DNA from: a bacterium
Lineage (GTDB): Bacteria; Bacteroidota; Bacteroidia; Cytophagales; Cyclobacteriaceae
Direction of reading: 5' to 3'
Assembly (NCBI GenBank): GCA_024743255.1
Contig: JANSWY010000013.1
Span: 1-64,000 of the forward strand
Length of the DNA: 64,000 bases
Part shown: positions 16,442-25,722 of the stretch, piece by piece
Layout of the letters: each line of letters begins with the position of its first letter
How positions within the stretch are numbered: the first letter of the stretch is position 1
The notes under the pieces: model-generated
The model's input: the letters and a program-made list of their open reading frames with translations, nothing else
Database searches by the model: none
Told to the model about the DNA's origin: nothing
Position numbers and translations under genes: made by a program

Positions 16442-17347
16442 ATGAGTGGAAAGACAAAAGCCTGGATAAAAGCATTTCGTTTGAGGACTCTACCTCTAGC
16501 ATTTTCATGCATTGGTATGGGAAGTTTTTTAGCAGCAGCAGCCGGAGCTTTCCGGTGGGAGGTGTTTGGACTTTGTGTATTAACTACTTTATTCCTTCAG
16601 ATTTTATCCAACTTGGCTAATGACTATGGCGATTCCGTATCTGGAGTTGATGGTGAACACAGAAGTGGCCCATCAAGAACAGTTCAGGATGGTTTGATTA
16701 CCAGGCAGGAGATGAAGAAATCATTGTATTTGTTTTCTGTGTTGTCTTTTGTTAGTGGTATAGCGCTATTAGTTGTAGCGCTAGGATCGAATTGGCAGAT
16801 AATTGCTGCATTTGTATTGATCGGTTTAGCGGCAATCTACGCTGCTATTAAATACACCTCAGGGAAAAATCCATATGGATATGTTGGTTTGGGGGATTTA
16901 TCGGTGTTTATCTTTTTTGGATTAGTTGGAGTTAGCGGGGCTTTCTTCTTATATACGCTGAGTTTCAATCCTTCAATATTACTGCCTGCTTCAACATGTG
17001 GTTTATTTGCTGTAGCGGTACTTAACCTTAATAATATTAGAGATATAAAGTCCGATGAAATTGCTGGCAAAAGATCTATTCCTGTAAGATTGGGCAGAGA
17101 AAGGGCTATTTATTATCACTGGTTCTTATTAATTACTGGGTTTTTATTGTCAGTCGTGTATGTTTATCTCAATTATAAGTCACCAATTCAATTTGCGATA
17201 TTGCTGATTTTACCTTTGTTATTTGTTAATGGAAAAGCTGTATTAACGAAGAAAGAAGCCATGGCACTGGATCCGTACCTTAAACAAATGGCCATATCCA
17301 CACTTCTATTTGTTATTATTTTTGGGTTATCAAATACACTGATTTGA
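16442..17347 (+). CDS. menA: MenA, 1,4-dihydroxy-2-naphthoate polyprenyltransferase
   Basis: MenA joins a polyprenyl chain to 1,4-dihydroxy-2-naphthoate in the inner membrane, giving demethylmenaquinone. From the start at 16442 the protein is 301 residues, the usual MenA length. It begins MSGKTKAWIKAFRLRTLPLA and has the prenyl-diphosphate Asp motif in NLANDYGDSVSGVD and the second motif in NNIRDIKSDEIAGKRS. Eight to nine hydrophobic helices are visible. An in-frame upstream ATG at 16340 would add 34 residues unlike the family, so I prefer the inner start. With menC close by this suggests a menaquinone gene neighbourhood split by the sirtuin pair. Confidence 0.93.
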   Translation: MSGKTKAWIKAFRLRTLPLAFSCIGMGSFLAAAAGAFRWEVFGLCVLTTLFLQILSNLANDYGDSVSGVDGEHRSGPSRTVQDGLITRQEMKKSLYLFSVLSFVSGIALLVVALGSNWQIIAAFVLIGLAAIYAAIKYTSGKNPYGYVGLGDLSVFIFFGLVGVSGAFFLYTLSFNPSILLPASTCGLFAVAVLNLNNIRDIKSDEIAGKRSIPVRLGRERAIYYHWFLLITGFLLSVVYVYLNYKSPIQFAILLILPLLFVNGKAVLTKKEAMALDPYLKQMAISTLLFVIIFGLSNTLI

Positions 17348-17457
17348 ACAATTAAATATTAAAAGATTCCAAATTATACCATCAAAATTGAGAATGTGTG
17401 ATAAAAAAAATTATTTTTAAGTTGGTATAATCACCAGAATTCTAACAATTCCGATAC

Positions 17458-18303
17458 ATGAAAAAAATTCTTGTGCCTTATGATTTTTCTGAGCAGTCAG
17501 TTTATGCCTTGCATCTGAGTGCGCAGTTTGCTGAAGAATTTGATTGCTCCGTAACCCTAATGAATGTAATTGAGCATCCTACTGTTGATTCATTTAAGAC
17601 AATGGGAGTTAGCGATTATGATCCATTGGAGAATGTATATATCATGAAGTTGATTGAGCAAGTAAAGACAAAAATGGGTGAATTAATGGAGAACCCAGAA
17701 TACTCAAGCTTCGAGTTGATGTACAAGATTGTATTAGGAAATCCAGTAAATGAAATTGCCTCTGAGGTCAATGATGGTGAATATGATTTACTTGTAATGG
17801 GTACGAAGGGATCTAGTGGTTTGGATGAATTCTTTGTTGGTTCCAATGCTGAAAAGATTGTTCGAACTGTGAAGTGTCCTGTTATCAGTGTTAAAGAAGA
17901 GGTTGATACCGAAGATATTGATGAAATTGTTTTCGCTACCGATATGAACAAAACAAGTGCTCATTTTATGGAGCAATTAAAGGTAGTTCAACATGCATTT
18001 GGTGCGGAACTTAGAATAGTTAAGATAAATACTCCAGCAAATTTCAGTGATACGCATTCAGATATCATCCGAATGAAGAAGTTTGCTGAGTCCCATGATT
18101 TGGAAGATTTTTCTTGCGAAGTATATAATTACATGACGGAAGAAGAAGGAATTGTAATGTATGCTGAAGATATTGATGCCGGACTAATAGCTCTTGGAAC
18201 GAGCCAGAGAACAGGTCTGAATCATCTTTTGAATGCTAGTATCGCAGAAGATGTAGTGAATCATGCAAAACGTCCTGTCTGGACATTCAACCTGGACGCG
18301 TAA
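17458..18303 (+). CDS. Universal stress protein, two UspA domains
   Basis: The 281-residue protein has two UspA domains in tandem. The first (about 1-147) starts [20 protein letters not shown] and holds the ATP-binding motif [21 protein letters not shown]. The second (about 150-281) is more diverged but ends with [31 protein letters not shown]. Proteins of this type bind ATP and help in stress survival; the exact role differs between species. It overlaps the following SUI1 gene by one base (TAATG), so the two are probably co-translated. Confidence 0.93.
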   Translation: MKKILVPYDFSEQSVYALHLSAQFAEEFDCSVTLMNVIEHPTVDSFKTMGVSDYDPLENVYIMKLIEQVKTKMGELMENPEYSSFELMYKIVLGNPVNEIASEVNDGEYDLLVMGTKGSSGLDEFFVGSNAEKIVRTVKCPVISVKEEVDTEDIDEIVFATDMNKTSAHFMEQLKVVQHAFGAELRIVKINTPANFSDTHSDIIRMKKFAESHDLEDFSCEVYNYMTEEEGIVMYAEDIDAGLIALGTSQRTGLNHLLNASIAEDVVNHAKRPVWTFNLDA

Positions 18304-18647
18304 TGGGGAGGAAAAACAATCATAAGAACAGAAAGGGTGTAGTCTACTCAACCAATCCAGATTATGAGTATGACGAATTTGGCGACTTTGAGGATGAAAC
18401 CTTACCACCTGAAGAACAAAACCTGAGAGTTCAACTCGACAAAAAAGCAAGAGGAGGGAAGCAGGTAACTCTTGTTACAGGTTTCGTTGGAACTGAAGAT
18501 GACTTGAAAGACCTTGGCAAAGCTCTTAAATCCAAATGTGGGGTAGGAGGAAGTGCTAAGGATGGTGAAATACTTGTTCAGGGAGATTTTAGAGACAAGG
18601 TGCTTGCAGAGCTACAAAAGCAAGGTTACAAAGCCAAAAAGATTTAA
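18303..18647 (+). CDS. SUI1/YciH-type translation initiation factor
   Basis: The 114-residue product belongs to the eIF1/SUI1 family (bacterial YciH), which checks start-codon choice on the small ribosomal subunit. An N-terminal basic and acidic tail (about 45 residues) is followed by the SUI1 fold: [40 protein letters not shown], with the family's GxGGS-type loop, and the C-terminal [18 protein letters not shown]. The start overlaps the stop of the universal stress gene. Pairing these two genes makes sense for a stress-responsive unit, though that link is inferred. Confidence 0.93.
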   Translation: MGRKNNHKNRKGVVYSTNPDYEYDEFGDFEDETLPPEEQNLRVQLDKKARGGKQVTLVTGFVGTEDDLKDLGKALKSKCGVGGSAKDGEILVQGDFRDKVLAELQKQGYKAKKI

Positions 18648-18674
18648 TTAACAAAAAGAAAAACTCTTCCATTC

Positions 18675-18704
18675 TTTGTTTTTAGCCATATCGGTATAAA
18701 TTTG
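18675..18704 (+). promoter_or_regulatory. Promoter of the his leader and hisGDC
   Basis: TTTG (18675-18678) and TAAATTTG (18697-18704) are 18 bases apart, a close match to the Bacteroidota promoter pattern. The expected transcription start falls within a few bases of the leader peptide ATG at 18712, so the leader mRNA would be nearly leaderless. Confidence 0.65.
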
Positions 18705-18711
18705 CCGCCGT

Positions 18712-18765
18712 ATGCAAAACAACTCACATAAAAACTTTGATTTCCATCATCTCCATCATTCCTAA
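18712..18765 (+). CDS. His leader peptide (attenuator)
   Basis: The 17-codon frame encodes MQNNSHKNFDFHHLHHS. Five of the residues are histidine, four of them in the last five sense codons before the stop apart from Leu and Ser. It lies 84 bases before hisG. Ribosome stalling on the His codons would report histidine starvation, as in classical his attenuation. A hairpin ATCATT/AATGAT overlaps the end of the frame (about 18755-18770). I see no classical T-run terminator between it and hisG, so the effector structure is unclear. Confidence 0.75.
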   Translation: MQNNSHKNFDFHHLHHS

Positions 18766-18849
18766 TGATCGGAATCAACGCTTGCATATAACAATTTTAC
18801 CTTTTCATTACTTTTCTTATTTATTCACATATTATTTATCCTAATTAAA

Positions 18850-19710
18850 ATGGAAGTTCAAATTAGAATTGCGGTTCAAAAATCAGGTCGTTTAAGTGAA
18901 GACTCTTTGAAACTGCTCAAAGAATGCGGGATTAAGTTCAATAACGGAATCAAAAAGCTAAAAGCCGTTTCGCATAATTTTCCGATTGAGTTTTTATTCC
19001 TGAGAGATGATGATATTCCGGGTTACGTTGAAGACGGAATTGCAGATCTGGGTATAGTTGGAGAAAATGTCCATGTGGAGAAAGGTAAGAGTGTAGATGT
19101 TATCAAAAAATTGGGATTTTCTAAGTGTAGACTGTCTTTGGCTATTCCTAAAAACGAGGATTATACAGACGTTAATTACTTTCAGGGGAAAAATATTGCC
19201 ACATCTTACCCTGGAATCCTTGGTCAGTATCTTAAGGAGAAAGGTGTTAATTCAGAAATACATGAGATCAGTGGATCAGTTGAGATTGCTCCAAGTATTG
19301 GTTTAGCAGAAGGAATTTGTGATATTGTCAGTTCTGGTAGTACATTGATGAGTAACGGATTGAAGGAGGTTGAAACAATCTTCAAATCTGAGGCTGTTTT
19401 GATAGGAAATACTGATCTATCACCAGAAAAAGCTGAATTATTAAATAAACTCTTATTCAGAATAAATGCCGTTCTGGAAGGTAAGAGTAATAAATATGTA
19501 TTACTCAATGCTCCAAATGATTCACTGGAGAGAATTATTGATATTCTTCCAGGGATGAGAAGCCCAACAGTTCTTCCCTTGGCACAAGAAGGCTGGAGTT
19601 CAATTCATTCTGTGATTAATGAAGATGTATTCTGGGATAAAATTGAAGAGCTGAGACAAGCGGGCGCAGAAGGAGTATTGGTTGTTCCAATTGAAAAAAT
19701 GATCAAGTAA
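18850..19710 (+). CDS. hisG: HisG, ATP phosphoribosyltransferase (long form)
   Basis: HisG condenses ATP with PRPP in the first step of histidine synthesis. The 286 residues, with a C-terminal regulatory domain from about 215 (RIIDILPGMRSPTVLPLA and EELRQAGAEGVLVVPIEKM), identify the long form that binds histidine as feedback inhibitor and needs no HisZ. The catalytic part shows RIAVQKSGRLSEDSLKLLKECG, the GIADLGIVGEN motif and the PRPP loop EISGSVEIAPSIGLAEGICD. The hisD gene follows after 2 bases. Control by the leader peptide upstream is likely. Confidence 0.97.
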   Translation: MEVQIRIAVQKSGRLSEDSLKLLKECGIKFNNGIKKLKAVSHNFPIEFLFLRDDDIPGYVEDGIADLGIVGENVHVEKGKSVDVIKKLGFSKCRLSLAIPKNEDYTDVNYFQGKNIATSYPGILGQYLKEKGVNSEIHEISGSVEIAPSIGLAEGICDIVSSGSTLMSNGLKEVETIFKSEAVLIGNTDLSPEKAELLNKLLFRINAVLEGKSNKYVLLNAPNDSLERIIDILPGMRSPTVLPLAQEGWSSIHSVINEDVFWDKIEELRQAGAEGVLVVPIEKMIK

Positions 19711-19712
19711 TC

Positions 19713-21014
19713 ATGAAAGTTGTAGTTAATCCTAATAAACCGGAATGGGCGGATATTATAGCAAGACCAACTATCAATCAATCCAAGATTGAAAGGGTTG
19801 TTGAGCCTATTTTAGAGAAGGTTAAAAGAGGTGGTGATAAAGCGCTAAGGAAACTTGCTCTTGAGTATGATCATGTTGAGTTAGACGATTTATTTGTCGA
19901 TAAGAAGCAACTTAAGCAGGCTGAAAAACACGTTCCTCAAGAACTAAAGGATGCTATAAACCTCGCAAAAGAAAATATCTGGAAATTTCATGAAGCTCAG
20001 AAGCAACCAGAACTTGTCGTGGAAACCACTCCAGGAGTTACTTGCAGAAGAAGAAGTGTAGCGATCGAAAAGGTTGGATTGTATATACCAGGAGGTACAG
20101 CACCTCTGTTTTCTACTGTCTTGATGCTTGCTATACCAGCAAAAATTGCAGGTTGTTCTGAGATTGTAATCAGTACTCCAACAAATAATTTGGGAGAGGT
20201 TAACCCAATTGTACTCTATACAGCCAATCTACTCGGAATTAAGAAGGTATTGAAATTAGGAGGTGCTCAGGCAATTGCTGCAATGTCTTTCGGTACTGAG
20301 ACTGTTCCAAAAGTTGATAAGATTTTTGGACCAGGTAATCAATATGTAACCGCTGCAAAGCAAATGGTTAGTAGAGATACTACAGCAATTGACATGCCTG
20401 CCGGACCATCAGAAGTATGTGTGATGGCTGATAAGCATGCAAACCCAGCATTTATAGCGGCGGATTTGTTGTCTCAAGCTGAACACGGGGTGGATAGTCA
20501 GGTGTTGTTGGTTTCAAGTAGCGAAAAGTTGGCCAAGAAGGTATCTGAAGAAGTAGACAAACAAGTCGCTAAACTTCCAAGAAAGGATTTGGCAACAGCA
20601 GCTTTGAAGAACAGTACATTAGTGGTTCTTGATAACAAATCTGACATGTTGGATCTTGTGAATGAATATGCTCCGGAACACTTAATTATAGCAATGGAAG
20701 ATGCTGACGAAATTGCAGATAAAATCATCAATGCAGGATCAGTGTTTATTGGACCTTATACTCCGGAATCAGCAGGTGATTATGCAAGTGGAACAAATCA
20801 CACACTTCCAACAAATGGTTGGGCCAGTACGACTGCAGGTGTAAGTTTGGATTCCTTTGTGAAGAAAATCACGTATCAGACAATTACGAAGAAAGGATTG
20901 ATTAATATTGGAGGTGCTATTGAAAAAATGGCAGCTGCGGAACATCTTGATGCACACAAAAATGCAGTGAGTATCAGATTAGAGGAGATTAGAGACAACA
21001 CTGATAATGATTAA
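19713..21014 (+). CDS. hisD: HisD, histidinol dehydrogenase
   Basis: HisD oxidises L-histidinol in two NAD-dependent steps to L-histidine and uses zinc. The 433-residue protein has the usual length and motifs: YIPGGTAPLFSTVLMLAIPA, KIFGPGNQYVTAAKQMV, DMPAGPSEV and the zinc-binding LLSQAEHGVDSQVLLV. The C-terminal part has NHTLPTNGWASTTAGVS. It sits between hisG and hisC with almost no gap, overlapping hisC by 8 bases. Confidence 0.97.
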   Translation: MKVVVNPNKPEWADIIARPTINQSKIERVVEPILEKVKRGGDKALRKLALEYDHVELDDLFVDKKQLKQAEKHVPQELKDAINLAKENIWKFHEAQKQPELVVETTPGVTCRRRSVAIEKVGLYIPGGTAPLFSTVLMLAIPAKIAGCSEIVISTPTNNLGEVNPIVLYTANLLGIKKVLKLGGAQAIAAMSFGTETVPKVDKIFGPGNQYVTAAKQMVSRDTTAIDMPAGPSEVCVMADKHANPAFIAADLLSQAEHGVDSQVLLVSSSEKLAKKVSEEVDKQVAKLPRKDLATAALKNSTLVVLDNKSDMLDLVNEYAPEHLIIAMEDADEIADKIINAGSVFIGPYTPESAGDYASGTNHTLPTNGWASTTAGVSLDSFVKKITYQTITKKGLINIGGAIEKMAAAEHLDAHKNAVSIRLEEIRDNTDND

Positions 21015-22056
21015 TATTCAAGATCTTATAAGACCACACCTCAAAGATCTGAAGCCATATTCGTCGGCAAGAGATGAATATACTGGGACAGAGGGAGTGT
21101 TTTTAGATGCCAATGAAAATCCATTTGGCTCAATTGGTGGTGGTGATTACAATAGATACCCAGACCCATATCAAAGAAAATTGAAGCAGAAGCTAGCTCA
21201 ACTCAAAAGAGTTCCTGCAAATAGAATATTCCTTGGAAACGGAAGTGATGAACCAATAGATTTGCTTTACAGAGCATTTTGTGATCCAGTTCTGGATGAG
21301 GTTTTGATTATGCCACCCACATATGGAATGTATGAGGTTTCTGCGAATATTAATAACGTATCTATCAAAAGAGTCAATCTTAGACCAGATTTTCAGATAG
21401 ACCTTGAACATGTATTAGCAGCTATTACAGATCATACCAAAATCATTTTCATTTGTAGCCCAAATAATCCAACTGGGAATAGAATGAAGTTGAGTGATAT
21501 TGAAAGCATCGTTCAAAAGGCTCCTGGTTTGGTGGTGATTGATGAAGCTTATATCGACTTTACGCCCGCAGAAAGTATGGTACATGAGCTGAAGGCATAT
21601 TCTAATGTAGTAGTATTGCAGACATTCAGCAAGGCCTGGGGTTTGGCAGCTATAAGACTTGGAATGGCTTACGCACACCCGGAGATCATAACTATTCTGA
21701 ATGCGATTAAACCTCCTTATAATATTAGTAAGTTAACTCAAGAAGAAGCTCTTAAAGCTTTGGATTTGGAGCAGGAGAAGGATTTGGTAGTAAAGGATAT
21801 TTTAGATCAAAGAAGGAAATTGATTGAGGCATTGGATGAATTGGATTTGGTTGAAAAGATTCACCCAACAGAGGCAAATTTTCTACTGATGAAAGTCCCA
21901 AATGCTGAAGAACTTTATAATTTCCTGGTAGAAGAGAAAGTGATAACACGAGATAGAAGTAAAGTAGAACTTTGTGAAGAATGCTTACGAGTGACCGTGG
22001 GTACGACTCAGGAGAACGATGCTTTTATTGACGGCTTAAAGAAATATTCTAAGTAA
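21007..22056 (+). CDS. hisC: HisC, histidinol-phosphate aminotransferase
   Basis: HisC is a pyridoxal-phosphate enzyme that makes histidinol phosphate from imidazole acetol phosphate. The 349-residue protein shows LDANENPFG near the N-terminus, FLGNGSDEPIDLL, SPNNPTGN, the VVIDEAYIDF segment and the PLP lysine in TFSKAWGLAAIRLG. The start overlaps hisD by 8 bases. The stop codon is directly followed by the stop of the opposed sxtJ-like gene, so the his unit breaks off here and hisB is found 3.7 kb further on. Confidence 0.96.
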   Translation: MINIQDLIRPHLKDLKPYSSARDEYTGTEGVFLDANENPFGSIGGGDYNRYPDPYQRKLKQKLAQLKRVPANRIFLGNGSDEPIDLLYRAFCDPVLDEVLIMPPTYGMYEVSANINNVSIKRVNLRPDFQIDLEHVLAAITDHTKIIFICSPNNPTGNRMKLSDIESIVQKAPGLVVIDEAYIDFTPAESMVHELKAYSNVVVLQTFSKAWGLAAIRLGMAYAHPEIITILNAIKPPYNISKLTQEEALKALDLEQEKDLVVKDILDQRRKLIEALDELDLVEKIHPTEANFLLMKVPNAEELYNFLVEEKVITRDRSKVELCEECLRVTVGTTQENDAFIDGLKKYSK

Positions 22057-22443
22057 CTACCACATGTTTTCAAGATCCCCAGGAGTATATGTATGGTTTC
22101 TGGAATCATACATAGACTTTGTTTGATGCCTTTTCAATTTCAGCGGATCTTTATTGAATAACCTATAAAGAAGTGATAAAGGAGTAAGAAATAGATAAAA
22201 CAGAATAGTCAATATTATTCTTGAGTTGATCCACCCCAGTATTTTAGCAATTCCAAACCATACCCAAAGAATTGCCTTAGCTGCATTTGAGCTAAATAGG
22301 GATAATATCAAAACGGAACCGGCGATCCAAAGTAATGGATACGCTTCACGATCCTTCATAAAATACAGCAGGAGGAATAATCCTGTGAACCCTACCACTA
22401 TTACTAGAATAGATTTTCTTTCAAAGGATGTAAGATTCTTCAT
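22057..22443 (-). CDS. SxtJ-family small membrane protein
   Basis: The 128-residue protein has three to four hydrophobic segments, with the family's typical order: RKSILVIVVGFTGLFLLLYF, a middle helix pair, then ILTILFYLFLTPLSLLYRLFNKDPLKLK near the end. This pattern matches the SxtJ family named after the saxitoxin cluster, whose members sit beside O-carbamoyltransferases. Its role is unknown; it is presumed to be an inner-membrane partner. It is the last gene of an opposed four-gene unit, starting by a one-base overlap with the DUF5989 gene (TAATG) and ending against hisC. Confidence 0.75.
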   Translation of the reverse strand: MKNLTSFERKSILVIVVGFTGLFLLLYFMKDREAYPLLWIAGSVLILSLFSSNAAKAILWVWFGIAKILGWINSRIILTILFYLFLTPLSLLYRLFNKDPLKLKRHQTKSMYDSRNHTYTPGDLENMW

Positions 22444-22592
22444 TAGAATAATGAGTAAATAAACGGGGCTGCAGCACTATTCCCTCCGATCACAATCAGA
22501 ACACCGAATAATATGAATACAAGGATCATTGGTACCAACCAATATTTTTTTCGTTCCTTTAAAAATTTCCACAGATCAGATAGAAACTCCAT
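22443..22592 (-). CDS. DUF5989-family small membrane protein (SxtK-like)
   Basis: This 49-residue frame begins MEFLSDLWKFLKERKKYWLV and has one transmembrane helix (about residues 18-36), ending APFIYSLF. The size and pattern fit DUF5989, a family found beside carbamoyltransferase and SxtJ genes and comparable to SxtK of saxitoxin clusters. It starts 6 bases after the SGNH gene stop and shares one base with the sxtJ-like start, so it lies fully inside the operon. Its function is not known. Confidence 0.75.
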   Translation of the reverse strand: MEFLSDLWKFLKERKKYWLVPMILVFILFGVLIVIGGNSAAAPFIYSLF

Positions 22593-22598
22593 ATCTCA

Positions 22599-23753
22599 CT
22601 AAAATCGCTTTTGTATTAATTCATTTAATTCTTCTGCAAAATACTTGTGCCCATATTCACTTGGGTGCCTGTCACAATCTTGGCTAAAGTAAGGAAAAGT
22701 AAGGTTATTTTCCTGAATGTGGCTAATTGCATTATCGTACATGCTGTAATACTCCACATCTAATTCGTCACAAATGTTTTTGATACGAGTATTAGGTTGC
22801 AAAGGGTTTAGAGACACATCATATTTTGACGAACTCCAGGAAATCCAATTTTCATCAATTTGGTAAGGGTCTGGCAATTGGATGAGAATAAGTTTGGAAC
22901 TGTCTGCTGTTATGAGGCTATCCAATCTGTGTAATGATTTTTCAGTGATTTTGTAACCGGATTTTAAGGTTTCAGTTTCATCATTGCTATAAACATCTGT
23001 CAAGCCTTGCTGAAAGTCGGCTTTCATGTTTACTAAACTTTGCAAATACGACATTAAAGTTCTACCCCCTTTTTGAGCTAGATTGAAAATGTACAGACCT
23101 TGCAATTTAGGATTGAGTGCTTCTGGTTGTTTGTTTTTTGAGATTTCGGCTAATACTTCCTCTTTTGACCCAATTTCATATTGGAATTCCAGCTCGTCAG
23201 AAATTAGTCCTTCATTAATGGCTTTAAAATTATCATAGGGGTCATTGTAATTCAGGTAAAATAGAAAGACATAGTCTGGCTTAAAATGAGTAACAAAATT
23301 CTCATACATCGCCAGTTCATGTATGGTTCCAAATCCGCCACTAACACCGAAGTTTAATATTTCATACTGTTCCCCAAGTTGTTCAGTCAACAAATTATGT
23401 AAGATAGATGAATCATTAGACCCAAAGCCTTCAATAAATGAGTCTCCTAATAGCGCAATTCTGGTTTGATCTGGGTCCTTTAAAAAGGAAACTTCTGTTC
23501 CTCTCATTCCAAGCTCGTTGGTTGTATACGAAACACTGAAGCAATCCTTTTGATGATTGGTTTCACTGTCCGTGTAATGCCATACCTTCCAGTATTTATT
23601 CTCAACTAAGAAGGGTTTATCATGACTTTCCTCTACCAGAAAAGATTGATTTGTGCTAAAGACTATTCGTAAAAGGACTTCCAAAATCAATAAAGAAATA
23701 GAAGTGCTGACAAAAATCAGGATCAGGTTTCTGGGATCAAATCGCCTTTTCAT
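22599..23753 (-). CDS. SGNH/GDSL-family hydrolase, membrane-anchored
   Basis: The 384-residue product has an N-terminal transmembrane helix (LILIFVSTSISLLILEVLLRI) and then an SGNH hydrolase domain. The block I serine is in IALLGDSFIEGFGSND (near residue 105), the block II glycine in LNFGVSGGFG, and the C-terminal DxxH is in DRHPSEYGHKYFAEELN. Related proteins cleave or transfer ester groups on polysaccharides or other surface molecules. It begins by a one-base overlap with the carbamoyltransferase stop (TAATG). A role in modifying a carbamoylated surface compound is inferred from that coupling. Confidence 0.82.
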   Translation of the reverse strand: MKRRFDPRNLILIFVSTSISLLILEVLLRIVFSTNQSFLVEESHDKPFLVENKYWKVWHYTDSETNHQKDCFSVSYTTNELGMRGTEVSFLKDPDQTRIALLGDSFIEGFGSNDSSILHNLLTEQLGEQYEILNFGVSGGFGTIHELAMYENFVTHFKPDYVFLFYLNYNDPYDNFKAINEGLISDELEFQYEIGSKEEVLAEISKNKQPEALNPKLQGLYIFNLAQKGGRTLMSYLQSLVNMKADFQQGLTDVYSNDETETLKSGYKITEKSLHRLDSLITADSSKLILIQLPDPYQIDENWISWSSSKYDVSLNPLQPNTRIKNICDELDVEYYSMYDNAISHIQENNLTFPYFSQDCDRHPSEYGHKYFAEELNELIQKRF

Positions 23754-25603
23754 TAATCCAATACTAAGCTTATGTTTTCAGGTTTTATTAATGGACTTTC
23801 CGGTTGTTCTGTTTTTTGCAGAATGAAATTATTGATTACCAAAATATCCATCTCCGAATTCATAAAGCAATTGTAAGCGTCTTCAATTGTGTTAACTATT
23901 GGTTCACCTCTCAGGTTAAAACTGGTGTTGATCAAAACAGGACAACCAGTTTCTCTTTCAAATGCTTCAATCAATTCAAAATATCTGGGGTTAGTCTCTT
24001 TATCAACAGTTTGTATCCTTGTGGAGTAATCCACATGTGTGATTGCAGGAAGATTAGACCTTTCGATGTATAGCTTTTGATTAAGTTCCAGTTGATCAAA
24101 GTCTGAAGGAACTTCTATTTTAATGTCATTTGAAATTGGTTTTACTAACAACATATAAGGCGAGTCTCCTTTCAAGTCAAAGTAGTCTGATGCCCGATGC
24201 TTTGTAACCGATGGAGCAAAAGGCCTGAATGACTCTCTGTATTTTATGCTGAGGTTTAACTTCTTTTGCATTCCGGGATTTCTGGGATCAGCTAATATGC
24301 TTCTGTTTCCTAAAGCTCTTGGACCAAATTCCATTCGTCCCTGAAACCAACCAATAACCTTCCCATCTGCAATTGATTTTGAAGTCTCCATCATCAATAC
24401 ATCATCAGAAACTACTTTAAATGTTGCAGATAGATCAGTCAGCTTAATTTTTATTTCATCATCTGAATACTGAGGTCCCAATAAGGACCCTTTCATTAAA
24501 TCTCTGCCTTGTATTGTCTTTCTTGGTCTTTCAAATTTGATATAATGAGATGCGAGGGAAGCACCCAATGATCCACCTGCATCACCTGCAGCAGGTTGAA
24601 TAAATATCTTTTCAAATAAGTTGGCAGATTCTAGTTTCCCGTTAGCTACTCCATTCAATGCCACTCCTCCGGCAAGACAAATATTCTTTTCCTTTGTGAG
24701 TTTCTGAGCCTCCATGGCCATTTTTAGAACGACCTCTTCAGTTACCCTTTGAATTGCTAGCGCCAAATCACAATGTTCCTGACGTATTTCTGATTCTGGT
24801 GTCCTTTTTGGTATTCCAAATAGATTCTCCCATTTCCGATCCGGGACCATCTTAAGGCCGGTTGAATAACTAAAGTATCGCTGATTTAGCCAAATACTAC
24901 CATCATCATATATTTGAATGAGCTCTGATTTGATGGTTTCAATTATTCGATCCAGCTTCTTACCACTGTTTCCATATGGAGCTAATCCCATTAGTTTGTA
25001 TTCTCCTGAATTGACTTTGAATCCCAGAAAATATGTAAATGCGGAATACAATAAACCGATTGAATGTGGGAATTTCAGTTCCTTTAGTACGGTTATAGAA
25101 GATCCCTTTCCATGGCAAATTGATGCTGTGGCCCATTCTCCAACTCCATCGATTGTTAGAATAGCAGCACTTTCAAAATTGCTCGGATAAAATGCACTAG
25201 CAGCATGTGATAAGTGATGCTCTGGAAACAGAAGCTGCACATTAGAATTATCCCCTATTTTTTTTAATTCCTGCCTGATTATTCGTTTCAGGAATAACTT
25301 TTCCTTGATCCATACTGGAATAGAATTGATGAACGACCTGATTCCTTTCGGAGCAAATGCATAATATGTTTCTATCAGCCTTTCAAATTTCAGGAAAGGT
25401 TTATCATAAAATGCTACCGCATCAATATCATTTAGTGTCAGGCCAGATTCTTCTAAACAATACTCAATTGCATTGATTGGGAACGAAGGGTCGTGTTTTT
25501 TTCTGGTGAAGCGTTCTTCCTGGGCTGCTGCAATAATTTCTCCATCCACTAAAATAGTGGCGGCAGAGTCGTGATAGAATGCAGAAATCCCAAGAATATT
25601 CAT
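23753..25603 (-). CDS. O-carbamoyltransferase (NodU/CmcH/SxtI family)
   Basis: Enzymes of this family use carbamoyl phosphate and ATP to place a carbamoyl group on a hydroxyl of a sugar or natural product. The 616-residue protein has the N-terminal ASKHA fold (MNILGISAFYHDSAATILVDG, EERFTRKKHD, the HHLSHAASAFYPS motif, LTIDGVGEWAT, and CLAGGVALNGVANGKL). It also has the C-terminal YrdC-like part with GWFQGRMEFGPRALGNRSIL and LINTSFNLRGEP. It heads a four-gene unit with an SGNH hydrolase, DUF5989 and SxtJ, the neighbours expected of SxtI-type enzymes. The substrate cannot be told. Confidence 0.92.
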   Translation of the reverse strand: MNILGISAFYHDSAATILVDGEIIAAAQEERFTRKKHDPSFPINAIEYCLEESGLTLNDIDAVAFYDKPFLKFERLIETYYAFAPKGIRSFINSIPVWIKEKLFLKRIIRQELKKIGDNSNVQLLFPEHHLSHAASAFYPSNFESAAILTIDGVGEWATASICHGKGSSITVLKELKFPHSIGLLYSAFTYFLGFKVNSGEYKLMGLAPYGNSGKKLDRIIETIKSELIQIYDDGSIWLNQRYFSYSTGLKMVPDRKWENLFGIPKRTPESEIRQEHCDLALAIQRVTEEVVLKMAMEAQKLTKEKNICLAGGVALNGVANGKLESANLFEKIFIQPAAGDAGGSLGASLASHYIKFERPRKTIQGRDLMKGSLLGPQYSDDEIKIKLTDLSATFKVVSDDVLMMETSKSIADGKVIGWFQGRMEFGPRALGNRSILADPRNPGMQKKLNLSIKYRESFRPFAPSVTKHRASDYFDLKGDSPYMLLVKPISNDIKIEVPSDFDQLELNQKLYIERSNLPAITHVDYSTRIQTVDKETNPRYFELIEAFERETGCPVLINTSFNLRGEPIVNTIEDAYNCFMNSEMDILVINNFILQKTEQPESPLIKPENISLVLD

Positions 25604-25689
25604 TGCCTTAAAATTGGGTAATAATTTAATAACTAAAGGAAGTATTAAATATTAAATAAGAAGACTTCCAATTACTAACAATGCATGCC

Positions 25690-25697
25690 TATATTTG
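25690..25697 (+). promoter_or_regulatory. Candidate -7 box of hisB
   Basis: TATATTTG fits the TAnnTTTG consensus and lies 25 bases before the hisB start. A -33 TTG is not visible at the usual distance. It would allow hisB to be expressed apart from hisGDC. Confidence 0.4.
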
Positions 25698-25722
25698 GCG
25701 CTCTTTTTGAACCTTATATACC

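Noticed and set aside
22057-25603. A saxitoxin biosynthesis cluster
   Set aside because: Only the carbamoyltransferase neighbourhood is shared; sxtA, sxtG and other core genes are absent in the window.
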